From assembly GCA_002700385.1 (NCBI GenBank), contig PADC01000006.1:558001-622000 (forward strand): DNA of 64,000 nt, given 5' to 3'. Shown in pieces: positions 28,873-39,133 of this stretch; the stretch's first letter is position 1; every line of letters begins with the position of its first letter. The notes beneath the pieces are model-generated. The model was not told the DNA's origin, did no database searches, and saw only the letters and a list, made by a program, of their open reading frames with translations. The position numbers were made by a program, and so were the translations under genes. This stretch comes from Cycloclasticus sp. (lineage in GTDB: Bacteria > Pseudomonadota > Gammaproteobacteria > Methylococcales > Cycloclasticaceae).

Positions 28873-30078
28873 CTATGCTGATGAGTTTTTGCAATACCGA
28901 AGAATTAGATAACCACCAATACCCGATGCAAAAGACGCCAGCAGAATAGCAAGTCGGTCAGTATAGTGAAAAATACTTCCATCAGTAAATGCCAAAGAAA
29001 CAATAAACAAACTCATGGTAAACCCGATCCCTGTCAAAATAGACACACCATATAACTGCACCCAATTGCTTTCATCAGGCAGGCTTGCCAGCTTCAATTT
29101 AATAGCCAGCCAACTAAACCCAAACACACCAAGCTGCTTACCCAAAAACAAACCAAGAAACACACCTAGGGGTACCGAGCCCGACATTTGCTCTAATGAA
29201 ATATCTCTGACATCAACCCCGGCATTTACAAAAGCAAAGATTGGCAAAATATAAAAAGCCACCCAAAAATGTAACCCGTGTTCGACTTCTTTCAAAGGTG
29301 AAAACCAATGACCATTTTCAGCTTTACCTTTCAGCGGTATTGTAAAAGCCAACGCAACGCCCGCTAAAGTAGCATGAACGCCTGATTTAAGCACACTCAC
29401 CCAAAGTATCGCCCCAACAATGAAATAAGCACTTTTTTTAGCAATGCCCAGCCTATTCATTGCAATGAGTACCGTGAGCGATATTGCGGCAACGGTAATC
29501 GAAAGGGTTGATAGGTCCGCTGTATAAAATAATGCAATAATGACAATAGCACCTAAATCGTCAATAATCGCCAAGGCCATTAAGAACACTTTTAATGAAA
29601 CTGGAACCCGTTTACCAAGCAAAGATAATATCCCCAGCGCAAAGGCAATATCGGTAGCCGTTGGTATCGCCCAGCCATCGAGTGCAGTCGGGTTATCCTG
29701 ATTGATGACGTAATAAAATGCAGCAGGAACAACCATCCCTCCAACAGCAGCAATGCCGGGTAAGGCAATCTGTCTTATGGATGACAAATGCCCTTCCAAA
29801 ATTTCCCGCTTAACCTCCAACCCCACCAATAAAAAGAAAATCGCCATCAAGCCGTCATTGACCCAATGATGCAACGATTTATCGATATCTAAAGAACCCA
29901 CCCTAATTTCAACATGAATATGTAAAAAGTACTCATAAACTGGAGACATAAAGGTATTACTTAAAATAAGCGCTAACACCGTGGCTAACACCAATAAAAT
30001 TCCACCTGATGATTCCTTTTTTATAAACTCCTCTAAAAACGAGCCATTCGCTTTCATTCCTTTTACGCCCATACTCAT
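28873..30078 (-). CDS. nhaA: Na+/H+ antiporter NhaA
   Basis: DGLMAIFFLLVGLEVKREILEG, PTATDIAFALG, LAIIDDLGAI. Confidence 0.95.
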   Translation of the reverse strand: MSMGVKGMKANGSFLEEFIKKESSGGILLVLATVLALILSNTFMSPVYEYFLHIHVEIRVGSLDIDKSLHHWVNDGLMAIFFLLVGLEVKREILEGHLSSIRQIALPGIAAVGGMVVPAAFYYVINQDNPTALDGWAIPTATDIAFALGILSLLGKRVPVSLKVFLMALAIIDDLGAIVIIALFYTADLSTLSITVAAISLTVLIAMNRLGIAKKSAYFIVGAILWVSVLKSGVHATLAGVALAFTIPLKGKAENGHWFSPLKEVEHGLHFWVAFYILPIFAFVNAGVDVRDISLEQMSGSVPLGVFLGLFLGKQLGVFGFSWLAIKLKLASLPDESNWVQLYGVSILTGIGFTMSLFIVSLAFTDGSIFHYTDRLAILLASFASGIGGYLILRYCKNSSA

Positions 30079-30546
30079 TTGTCCCCAACTAAAAATTTAC
30101 GAATTATATTAAGCTTAAATATTAAGCTGCTTATAAAGACGGTACCAAAAAATATTACACTGCATAATTAGTTTGCCTAATTTTCTGTTATTCCTCAAGC
30201 GAGTCTTTAATGTGTAACAATCTGCCTTCAAAATTAAAAACCGAATGATTCCTCTTTACTCTTAACTTAAACACCCAACAGTATAGTACAGATTTTTGCC
30301 CCCACTCATCTGGGTTAACAAAAATCAGGCACTTAAGTATATTGTACGGAACGGGTAGAAAAAGTCGTTTTCGGTATGTGTTAATTTTTGCCTTATACAA
30401 TCAAGGTTAATGGCGAAAATTAAGGAAGGGGAAGCAAGATAGGCCAAGTTAACACAATAAGGCCATTGGTTTTTTAACTATAATGGAAAGTACTTTTAAG
30501 CCTTGTGCTGGCGAGTTATTTAGCATAAGAAAGCATTGAAAATACA

Positions 30547-30583
30547 GTCCAGTTTTGCCCTCTTTACCAGGGCAAAACTGGAC
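30547..30583 (-). terminator. Hairpin terminator downstream of porin gene
   Basis: Perfect 14-bp stem GTCCAGTTTTGCCC...GGGCAAAACTGGAC. Confidence 0.75.
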
Positions 30584-30592
30584 AATACCGGA

Positions 30593-31789
30593 TTAGAACT
30601 TCATTTCAGCTTGAATCCAGAACTTATCTTTATCTGACTTGCCGCTCGCTACATCACCACGACTATAAGTTGCATACTTAGCTAATACAGTTAGCTGACT
30701 GTTAATCTTTTTAACCGCAACAAAATCTAACTCATCACCATAATCAATACTGCTGTCTTCAGCATCAAACTCATGATAAATCAAAGCCAGCTTAACACCC
30801 GCTACTTTTGTGCTTAGCGTCACAAACGTGTCTTCAAGACCATCGCCAGGTGTTCCTAAGAATTGATCAGCCCAGCCATTAAACGCATGATTTGTACCTA
30901 ATGGTGTTTTGAAAGAAGCACCGTTACTGCCCTCTTGCACTTCATGTGAGATTTTTGCCGTAATGCCCGCAAATGACAACCCACCTTCCAGGAAGTAATA
31001 ATCGACTTCCTCGTCACTTAAGGTGGCTCTATCAATCTCTTGTTGCGCGTATTCAGCGGTATAAAGCACTTTTACACTATCCGAAACCGCCGTTGCGCCT
31101 TTGAAGCGCAGGCCAATGGTATCTCTGTCACTTGTTGCAGAAGCATCATAATCAATAAAGTAACCGTAAGCACTCAAATCACCAAAAGGTAAGCCACTAT
31201 ATTTAATATTAACCAAGGGGATATCCGCCTCAACATTTGTGCCTAAAATTGTCTTAATCGTATCAATATAACCCACTACAATTTTAGTATCCTGCAAGGA
31301 CGTATTAGCAAGAGTTAACGCATCAAAAGTCTGCTCATTCTGGCGCCATCCAACATTACCGATAAAACGCGCATTATCTAAAATGATACGTTGTCGGCCG
31401 AATTTAATCAGCGTATCTTCAAACCCTGAATACGAGATCCAACCCCGATTCAATTCATTATTATCAGGATCAGCAATGACTGAATAGCCAGCGCCATGGC
31501 CTCTTAAATCGTTGTACTCACGATCGCCTAAAGGAATCGTCGATTCAAGTTCGGCAAACGCTTTAAACCCTGCAAAATCTGGCGTCAAATAACCCAAGCG
31601 TGCTCTTAGCGTAAAAGCATCCGCATCTTTTGCGGCAGAATCATCATCAACATCTTCATAACGAAGTCGCGTATCCAGGGTGAGCTTGCCATATTCGGGA
31701 GCGATTAACGGCGAACTGTCCGCGTAGCTTAATGGTGCAGCAACAGATAAAGCAATCGCAGAACTGATGGCTATTTTTTTGAACTTCAT
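30593..31789 (-). CDS. Outer-membrane porin (alginate-export-like beta-barrel)
   Basis: Signal peptide, repeated beta-strand pattern, C-terminal Phe (IQAEMKF). Confidence 0.8.
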   Translation of the reverse strand: MKFKKIAISSAIALSVAAPLSYADSSPLIAPEYGKLTLDTRLRYEDVDDDSAAKDADAFTLRARLGYLTPDFAGFKAFAELESTIPLGDREYNDLRGHGAGYSVIADPDNNELNRGWISYSGFEDTLIKFGRQRIILDNARFIGNVGWRQNEQTFDALTLANTSLQDTKIVVGYIDTIKTILGTNVEADIPLVNIKYSGLPFGDLSAYGYFIDYDASATSDRDTIGLRFKGATAVSDSVKVLYTAEYAQQEIDRATLSDEEVDYYFLEGGLSFAGITAKISHEVQEGSNGASFKTPLGTNHAFNGWADQFLGTPGDGLEDTFVTLSTKVAGVKLALIYHEFDAEDSSIDYGDELDFVAVKKINSQLTVLAKYATYSRGDVASGKSDKDKFWIQAEMKF

Positions 31790-32366
31790 ATTTATTCCTA
31801 TCTCTGTTAATAAATTGTTATTTACTCATCTAAAAATGATATTCCGCCGCTAAAACTGACTAAATACCCTTATCATAATTTTTCGATAAGCGATAATCAT
31901 GCCAATAATTCTTTCCTGATCGGTAATTGTGTGTTTTTGTATATGACTTTCAACCTGTTACAAATCGAAACCGGTTAAAACCTTAAATTTTTTTTAAGCT
32001 GCATCTTAAAATCGAAAGCCGTTATAAGCTAACTAGAAGGACTGCCGTTAGCTCTATGAGGGCCGTTCGGAAGAATCGTATCTCCGTTAAATAAAGCACT
32101 TTGACTTAAATAATACTCCGGATGTTGTCAAAATCTAACACGACACGTAAGACCTTAAAAAAAACAAGCCAAACCATTCTAAAACCGTGCTTTGCACTGA
32201 AATAAAGCATTTCGCGCTCATTAACTGGTTTTAATGCTTATCGTGGTGCGAAACCTTTATAAATAAACAAAGTTCCAATTCAACTCTATGTTTTTTATTG
32301 AGTTTTTAAATCAGGCATGTATGTTGCTGGGTCGATAATTCATTTAACAACGTTAGGAGAGTCGTA

Positions 32367-33179
32367 ATGGCATACTTAGAGCCAAGTGAATTTGCAACCA
32401 AAATGGTTGATGCTGGGGAACAAAAGATCTTCATGTCCACTAAAGATACGCTAGTACGGGCTTTTATGGCGGGCGCAATATTGGCTTTAGCCGCTTTTTT
32501 TGCGATTACGGTAATTGTTAAAACAGGCAGCCCTTTAGTCGGTTCCCTACTTTTTCCGGTAGGTTTCATTATGCTTTATCTTATGAAGTTTGACCTGTTA
32601 ACCGGTGTATTTACCTTGGTTCCGTTAACAATTCTTGATAAAAGGCCGGGTTGTACCGTCAAACAAATGCTTAGAAATTGGTGGTTAGTTTTTGTAGGAA
32701 ATTTCGCTGGGGCTTTAACCGTTGCTTTCTTTGCCTCGTTTATTTTAACTTATGGCTATAACACTGATGGAGGCGCGTTAGCTGCTAAAGTAAGCACCAT
32801 TGGTGAATCTAGAACCTTAGGCTATCAATCTCATGGTGCTGACGGATGGTTTACTATTTTTATCCGAGGCATGTTGTGTAACTGGATGGTATCAATGGGT
32901 GTTGTAGGTGCGATGATTTCAACATCGGCCACCAGTAAAATCATGGCCATGTGGATGCCGATCATGCTCTTCTTTTTTATGGGGTTTGAGCACTCTATTG
33001 TTAACATGTTCTTATTCCCATTTTCTATGATCATGGGCGGAGAATTTACCATTGTGGACTACTTTGTTTGGAACGAAATTCCAACGGCCTTAGGTAATTT
33101 GGTTGGCGGTTTCTTATTAGTTGGACTCCCACTATACTGGACGCATGTTAGAACAAACCCTGAGCGAAAAATTAACTAA
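32367..33179 (+). CDS. Formate/nitrite transporter family protein (FocA/NirC)
   Basis: MAGAILALAAFFAI, FVGNFAGAL, GFEHSIVNMFLFP motifs. Confidence 0.9.
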   Translation: MAYLEPSEFATKMVDAGEQKIFMSTKDTLVRAFMAGAILALAAFFAITVIVKTGSPLVGSLLFPVGFIMLYLMKFDLLTGVFTLVPLTILDKRPGCTVKQMLRNWWLVFVGNFAGALTVAFFASFILTYGYNTDGGALAAKVSTIGESRTLGYQSHGADGWFTIFIRGMLCNWMVSMGVVGAMISTSATSKIMAMWMPIMLFFFMGFEHSIVNMFLFPFSMIMGGEFTIVDYFVWNEIPTALGNLVGGFLLVGLPLYWTHVRTNPERKIN

Positions 33180-33212
33180 GCTAGACTCGGTTTTTTTAGG
33201 TAATCAACCGAC

Positions 33213-33246
33213 AAAACCCGTGCTTTTTAAGCACGGGTTTCTTTTT
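33213..33246 (+). terminator. Rho-independent terminator/attenuator between FNT and PP2C-kinase genes
   Basis: AAACCCGTGCtttttaaGCACGGGTTTCTTTTT. Confidence 0.85.
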
Positions 33247-33248
33247 AT

Positions 33249-34961
33249 ATGAAAAAGCATTTACACGTTTCTATTGGCCAATTCACTCACCCAGGCGCCA
33301 AAGAAATTAATCAAGACTTCCACGGTGCGGTGACTCCGGGAGAACCTCTACTCAGTTCAAAAGGTATTACGGCTGCCATTGCAGATGGAATAAGCAGTAG
33401 CCGTGTTAGCCAAATTGCAAGTCAAACGGCTATAAACAGCTTCTTGCAAGATTATTATTCCACCTCTGAATCCTGGTCTGTCAAGAAATCTGCACAAACT
33501 GTTCTAAAGGCCATTAACTCTTGGCTTTATGCGCAAACGCAAAGCAGCGCTTACCGTTTTGAAAAAGACAAAGGTTATATTTGCACGTTTAGCGGCATTA
33601 TCTTTAAATCTCATCAGGCTCACCTATTTCATACAGGTGATTCCAGAATTTTCCAACTCATCGATTCACAGCTCAATCAATTAACATCTGATCATCGTCG
33701 CGTGATTGATGAACAAACCAGCTACCTTACACGTGCCATGGGCGTTCATGATTACGCTGAACTGGATTACCGACAAGTGCCTATTAGCGTTGGCGACATT
33801 TTTATTCTAGCGACCGATGGCGTCTATGAGCACATAAAAGATCATCACATCAGCGATATTATTCGCCAAGAGAGTCATCTTCAGCTGGCAGCAAAGCGTA
33901 TTGTGGAGGAAGCGTACGATGCCGGCAGTCAAGATAACCTCACTATCCAAATCATCAAAATAGAACAATTACCCGAACGAAACTTGAATGAAGTTCATCA
34001 GCAAGCGAGCTTACTACCCGCTGCGCCTCCAATACAGCCACGCATGGATTTTGAAGGGCATACCATTTTACGTGAAATTTACATCAGTAGCCGTAGTCAC
34101 GTTTACCTCGCGCAGAACAACGCCACTCAAGAAAAAGTTGTTATTAAAACCCCCTCTGCTGAAATGCGAAATGATGAAGCTTACCTTGAGAACTTCCTCA
34201 TGGAAGAATGGATTGCTAACCGCATCAATAACCCCCATGTCTTAAAGGCTATCGAATCCAAGCAAAAACGCCACTATCTCTACACCGCTACGGAATACAT
34301 AGAAGGTAAAACACTGGCTCAATGGATGATTGATAACCCTTATCCAAATATTGATACGGTACGCGGTATCGTCGAACAAATCGCCAAGGGATTACAGGCC
34401 TTTCACCGGCAAGAAATGGTTCATCAAGATTTAAGACCCAATAACATCATGATTGATAATATGGGTACGGTAAAAATTATTGATTTTGGCGCCACAAAAA
34501 TAGCTGGGGTGTCAGAAATTACTCAAAACAACGAAGGCATTATGGGCACAGCCCAATATACAGCGCCCGAATATTTCTTAGGGGAATCAGGAACAAACCG
34601 GTCAGATATTTTCTCTTTGGGTATTATTACGTATCAAATGCTGTCTGGCCAGCTGCCGTACGGCAACGCCGTATCAAAAGTCAGGAACCAAACAGCGTTG
34701 AGGCGGCTGTCATATACCCCCTTAAGAAACAGTGATAATAACATACAAGAATGGTTGGACTTGGCTATCAGCAAAGCCATACACCCAGAACCTTCAAAAC
34801 GTTATCAGGAAGTATCCGAGTTTATTCACGAACTAAAACGACCCAGTCAGCAATTTTTAAATCAGAAAAAGCCACCTTTAATGCAAAGAAACCCTGTTCT
34901 TTTTTGGCAGAGCACCTCAGCCGTTTTGTTTTTCCTATTACTGTGGGTGTTAGCTAAGTAA
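33249..34961 (+). CDS. Fused PP2C-type phosphatase / Ser-Thr protein kinase with C-terminal membrane anchor
   Basis: PP2C AAIADGISSS, FHTGDSRIF, LATDGVYEH; kinase VHQDLRPNNIMID, KIIDFGATK, GTAQYTAPEYF; C-terminal hydrophobic tail. Confidence 0.92.
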   Translation: MKKHLHVSIGQFTHPGAKEINQDFHGAVTPGEPLLSSKGITAAIADGISSSRVSQIASQTAINSFLQDYYSTSESWSVKKSAQTVLKAINSWLYAQTQSSAYRFEKDKGYICTFSGIIFKSHQAHLFHTGDSRIFQLIDSQLNQLTSDHRRVIDEQTSYLTRAMGVHDYAELDYRQVPISVGDIFILATDGVYEHIKDHHISDIIRQESHLQLAAKRIVEEAYDAGSQDNLTIQIIKIEQLPERNLNEVHQQASLLPAAPPIQPRMDFEGHTILREIYISSRSHVYLAQNNATQEKVVIKTPSAEMRNDEAYLENFLMEEWIANRINNPHVLKAIESKQKRHYLYTATEYIEGKTLAQWMIDNPYPNIDTVRGIVEQIAKGLQAFHRQEMVHQDLRPNNIMIDNMGTVKIIDFGATKIAGVSEITQNNEGIMGTAQYTAPEYFLGESGTNRSDIFSLGIITYQMLSGQLPYGNAVSKVRNQTALRRLSYTPLRNSDNNIQEWLDLAISKAIHPEPSKRYQEVSEFIHELKRPSQQFLNQKKPPLMQRNPVLFWQSTSAVLFFLLLWVLAK

Positions 34962-35012
34962 AGCACTATGCCAGCATAAACCGACATAGTGCATTGGCTT
35001 TACGTTCAGTCA

Positions 35013-35453
35013 TTACCACGTTTTATAAGGTAAGAATTTACCATTCATCGTCAACAAAACACGATCACCTTTAGGATCTTCTACTTTTTCAACATCCATC
35101 GTAAAATCAATGGCGCTCATAATGCCATCACCAAATTTTTCCTGGATCACTTCTTTTAGTGTATCACCGTAGACACCGACGACTTCATACAAACGATAGA
35201 TCAGAGGATCTTGAGGTACTGCATTCTCCCAACTCTTTGTGGGGTATTCCATTAAGGCTTCTTTTGCCCCAGTAGGAAGGTTGAGTAGTTGGCACAGTTT
35301 AGCGGCGGGCTCTTCTGGCATACTATTCATCCCTAAACAAGCCGATGTCACAAAGACAGTACCCAGCCCCAATTCGCTGGCAATCCCCTCCCAGGATAAG
35401 CCCTTAGCCTTTTTAGTAAGAACTATTTCTTCAACAGCCTCTTCTTTTTTCAT
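35013..35453 (-). CDS. cynS: Cyanate hydratase (cyanase)
   Basis: 146 aa; VPQDPLIYRLYEVVGVYGDTLKEVIQEKFGDGIMSAIDF. Confidence 0.95.
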   Translation of the reverse strand: MKKEEAVEEIVLTKKAKGLSWEGIASELGLGTVFVTSACLGMNSMPEEPAAKLCQLLNLPTGAKEALMEYPTKSWENAVPQDPLIYRLYEVVGVYGDTLKEVIQEKFGDGIMSAIDFTMDVEKVEDPKGDRVLLTMNGKFLPYKTW

Positions 35454-36279
35454 CTTAGTACCCTCTTTTAATCAACATACTTTACTCAAGAGCAATTTAC
35501 ATACCAGTAAGAAGGATGATTAAAAACTTTTTATAATCAGGCAAATAGAAAAAGGGGATGTAAATCGGTTCTTAAACAAACAACTCAAATTGCACAAACA
35601 TGATGCGTAACAGATTTATGTGTGCATTGTTAGGTCAATAACATCAGCGTGCAACCAAACGCACCCCCACCACCTATACAAGGCCTTTAAACCTATTATC
35701 AAAAGATAATATTCGGCATTCGCCCTACCAGAGCTTGAATTTTATTTATACCGGGATCAAACATTTGATTATATTTTTTTCGCTGAAATACCATCACAAC
35801 AGACTTAACAAACCTTTCAACTTGCTAGGTTTTAAGACCAGTAGTCAAAACTGATCGTGCTGATAAATAATATTAAAACTGACTCAGACCCGATGGGTTT
35901 CTTATTAATGTTATGGCACGAAATGTCTAGGTAGGTTAATACAATAAAGCGTGTCATCTAGATCATGCTTGTTGTGATCACACCACAATAATTTAGACTT
36001 AAATAATAAATAACACGTTAGTTGAACCTAGCGACGATATCCTAAGCTACTAACCTTGCGGTGGTCATCATGTCTAAAAAATATTAAGTTGGCAATACAA
36101 GGGCATTCCCGTCTGGCGTGTTATAAAATATAAAAACACCAAGGCATTATAAACACCTATAAAAGACACGAATTAGCGATATTAAAGACACTGATTCCAA
36201 TTATCAGCTAAGCGCTCGAAGATTTTCTATATTGATATAAAAAGCGAAAAAAATTGGCTTATTATATGAATAACTTAAT

Positions 36280-36355
36280 TGGTGGGTCGTGCGCGATTCG
36301 AACGCGCGACCATCGCATTAAAAGTGCGGTGCTCTACCAGCTGAGCTAACGACCC
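36280..36355 (-). tRNA. tRNA-Lys (anticodon TTT)
   Basis: GGGTCGTTAGCTCAGCTGGTAGAGCACCGCACTTTTAATGCGATGGTCGCGCGTTCGAATCGCGCACGACCCACCA, 76 nt with encoded CCA. Confidence 0.97.
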
Positions 36356-36411
36356 TCCAAGAGGCGAGAATGATACCCGATTGGCGCAAAAAGGCAAGTC
36401 GAATATATGCT

Positions 36412-37116
36412 TTAAATGTGGAATTTTGTTCCATCCGATGTTTCGCGTTGATATCGAGTAGGGTCTTCAATCGTTGCTTTTTCAAAACCTTGTTGGCGTA
36501 GGCGACACGACTCACATTTTCCGCAAGCCTCGCCTTTATTATTAGCTTGGTAGCATGAAACTGTTGCACTGTAGTCAACTTTTAATGCGTTGCCTTTTTG
36601 AATGATCTCTGCTTTGCTCAGATTAATTAGAGGAGTATGTATTTTAAAGCCACCTTCTTCCACACCGGCTTTGGTTGCTAAATTAGCAAGGTTCTCAAAG
36701 GCGCTAATAAATTCAGGACGGCAATCGGGATAGCCTGAATAGTCCACCGCATTCACCCCTATGAATATATCTTTGGATTCAAGTACTTCTGCCCATCCGA
36801 GTGCTATTGATAGAAACACGGTATTTCTGGCTGGTACGTAGGTAACAGGAATGCCCGATGCTTTCTCGGTTGGTACGTTTATCCCTTCATCTGTTAATGC
36901 TGAACCGCCAAATTCTCCCATCCCCAATTGAATAATTTTATGTTCTTTCACATCATAAATTTTGGCAAGCCGATTGGCCGCTTCTAATTCAGAATTATGG
37001 CGCTGCCCATAATCAAAACTAAGCGCATAGCATTCATACCCCTGATCGTTAGCAATTGCTAGAACAGTAGCCGAATCTAACCCGCCTGATACCAAAATCA
37101 CTGCTTTTTTTGTCAT
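36412..37116 (-). CDS. queC: 7-cyano-7-deazaguanine synthase
   Basis: [14 protein letters not shown]; zinc [17 protein letters not shown]. Confidence 0.96.
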   Translation of the reverse strand: MTKKAVILVSGGLDSATVLAIANDQGYECYALSFDYGQRHNSELEAANRLAKIYDVKEHKIIQLGMGEFGGSALTDEGINVPTEKASGIPVTYVPARNTVFLSIALGWAEVLESKDIFIGVNAVDYSGYPDCRPEFISAFENLANLATKAGVEEGGFKIHTPLINLSKAEIIQKGNALKVDYSATVSCYQANNKGEACGKCESCRLRQQGFEKATIEDPTRYQRETSDGTKFHI

Positions 37117-37128
37117 CTTGAATTACTG

Positions 37129-37776
37129 TTATTTACCAGGCGCATCGCCCCATAAATGTTTATGTAGTTGAATCTGAAACCTTACTGGTAATTTATCCTT
37201 GATGACCCAATCAGCCAATTCTGTTGCGGGCAATTTATCTTGGACAGGGGAAAAGAGAACGTCACACTTTTTATTTAATTGATTGTCCAGCATATGCTCT
37301 GCCGACCACTGATAATCTGCGTGATCGCATATCACGTATTTGACTTGATCTTGTTTTGTTAGATACTGAAAGTTATCCATCCGGTTTTTATCCACCTCAC
37401 CTGAAGCGGGCGTTTTAACATCTAAAACTTTAAAAACACGTGGATCAACAGTTGAGACATCCAGAGCCCCGCTGGTTTCTAAAAAAACATGATAACCCGC
37501 ATCACACAATTGTTTCATCAAATCATGGACACGTTGTTGCGCTAACGGCTCCCCACCTGTTACGTTAATATAATGCGCACCTAATTGACCGACCTCTTGC
37601 AGAATATCATCAATACGCCAAGTTTCACCTCCATGAAATGCGTATTCGGTATCGCAATAGCCGCACCGTAAAGGGCACCCGGTTAAGCGGATAAACGTTG
37701 TTGGAAGGCCTGTGGTTTTCCCTTCACCCTGAAGTGAATAAAAAATTTCGGTAATCCGCAAAGTGTCTTTCAACAT
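37129..37776 (-). CDS. queE: 7-carboxy-7-deazaguanine synthase (radical SAM)
   Basis: FYSLQGEGKTTGLPTTFIRLTGCPLRCGYCDTEYAF. Confidence 0.96.
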   Translation of the reverse strand: MLKDTLRITEIFYSLQGEGKTTGLPTTFIRLTGCPLRCGYCDTEYAFHGGETWRIDDILQEVGQLGAHYINVTGGEPLAQQRVHDLMKQLCDAGYHVFLETSGALDVSTVDPRVFKVLDVKTPASGEVDKNRMDNFQYLTKQDQVKYVICDHADYQWSAEHMLDNQLNKKCDVLFSPVQDKLPATELADWVIKDKLPVRFQIQLHKHLWGDAPGK

Positions 37777-37802
37777 ATTAACGCGACAACTGGGGTAAGG
37801 GT

Positions 37803-38588
37803 CTATCGGTTTTCTTGACGCATCAGGTCAAGCCTTTTTTTTGCGAGGGTGGCAACAGTTGAATTAGGGTAGGAGGTGGTCACTTTTTCTAATGTTTCGC
37901 GTGCGGCTTGCCATTGCTTATTCTCATATTGAATAAAGCCTATTTTTAACATCGCATCCTTAGCTTTTGAGTGCTCAGGGTATAGCGAAACGACTTTATT
38001 AAACTCTTCATCAGCTCGCTGAAAATCACGGTTAACGTAACTGGCTTCTCCCAACCAGTAAAAAGCATTGGGAATATAAACGCTGTTTGGGTACTGCGCA
38101 ACAAACTCGGAAAAATCAGTAATCGACTGTTGATACTGGCCTGCCTTTAAGCTTGAGAATGCTTTTTCATATGCCAGTCTATCCTGCTCACCCGGCGCTT
38201 TATTCAGGGCAACGGAAGGTTGAGAACCTTCTGAAGCATCGCTACTTGTAGCGATTGAAGGTGATGTTCCTGAGACCGACAGATCTATTTTACCTGATTC
38301 TAATTGAACAAGCCGTCTGTCTGTATCCAAATACAAATCACGCTGACGTTTTTTTAAGGATTCAATAAGATAATGCTGCTCTTCGATCTGCCCCTGCAAT
38401 TGTTGAACTTCACGTTGCAGTTGTTCAAGGCGGTTATACATGCCTAACAAATTGGTAGGCGCTGATTGTTGTGCTGGTGCAGAGGTAACACGCCCAGTTC
38501 CATCAACAACGGGAGGAAGGGCTGCCGAAGCAGCCCCACCAACAATCATTAAGGCAACAAAATACCTTATGGAGTTTTTACTCATCAA
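37803..38588 (-). CDS. cpoB: Tol-Pal system coordinator CpoB/YbgF
   Basis: Coiled-coil N-terminus plus TPR-like repeats; operon position. Confidence 0.92.
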   Translation of the reverse strand: MMSKNSIRYFVALMIVGGAASAALPPVVDGTGRVTSAPAQQSAPTNLLGMYNRLEQLQREVQQLQGQIEEQHYLIESLKKRQRDLYLDTDRRLVQLESGKIDLSVSGTSPSIATSSDASEGSQPSVALNKAPGEQDRLAYEKAFSSLKAGQYQQSITDFSEFVAQYPNSVYIPNAFYWLGEASYVNRDFQRADEEFNKVVSLYPEHSKAKDAMLKIGFIQYENKQWQAARETLEKVTTSYPNSTVATLAKKRLDLMRQENR

Positions 38589-39118
38589 TGCGCTGGATAA
38601 ATAAGCTCAACACGACGATTTAAACGCCAAGCTGATTCATCATGTCCCATCGCCACCGGTTTTTCTTCACCTAAGGCAACCACTTCTGTTTGATTACTGG
38701 CTGCTCCTTGAAGTGATAATAAATTTTGCACTGTTTTTGCACGCTTTTCACTCAGCGCAACGTTATATTCACGGGTACCACGCTCATCCGCATGCCCCTC
38801 GAGAATCACAGAAACACTTGGATTGGCCGCTAAATATGCACCATGAGCAGCTAAAACAGCTTCATATTGTGCTTCTACAACACTGCTATCAAATGCAAAA
38901 TAAATAACCTTTGTAGATAAAGGGCTAGATGGGTTATCTAAAGGATGACCTGAAAAACTGCTGCCATCACTAACGCCACTTGTACTTGCACCACCAGCCA
39001 CACTACCACTGCTACTGCCTTCAGAACTCGCACTCTTATCATCGCCACCCAACATACTACAACCTGCTAAAGCTGTTGAAAGCAAAAGACCCATTACTAA
39101 ATTTTGATACATTTTCAT
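38585..39118 (-). CDS. pal: Peptidoglycan-associated lipoprotein Pal
   Basis: Lipobox LAGC; OmpA-like VILEGHADERGTREYNVALSEKRA. Confidence 0.96.
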   Translation of the reverse strand: MKMYQNLVMGLLLSTALAGCSMLGGDDKSASSEGSSSGSVAGGASTSGVSDGSSFSGHPLDNPSSPLSTKVIYFAFDSSVVEAQYEAVLAAHGAYLAANPSVSVILEGHADERGTREYNVALSEKRAKTVQNLLSLQGAASNQTEVVALGEEKPVAMGHDESAWRLNRRVELIYPAH

Positions 39119-39133
39119 TACTTTTCCTCTATA

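Noticed and set aside
35973-35982. TGTGATCACA palindrome
   Set aside because: Short and lacks the spacing of a CRP site; no assigned gene start nearby.
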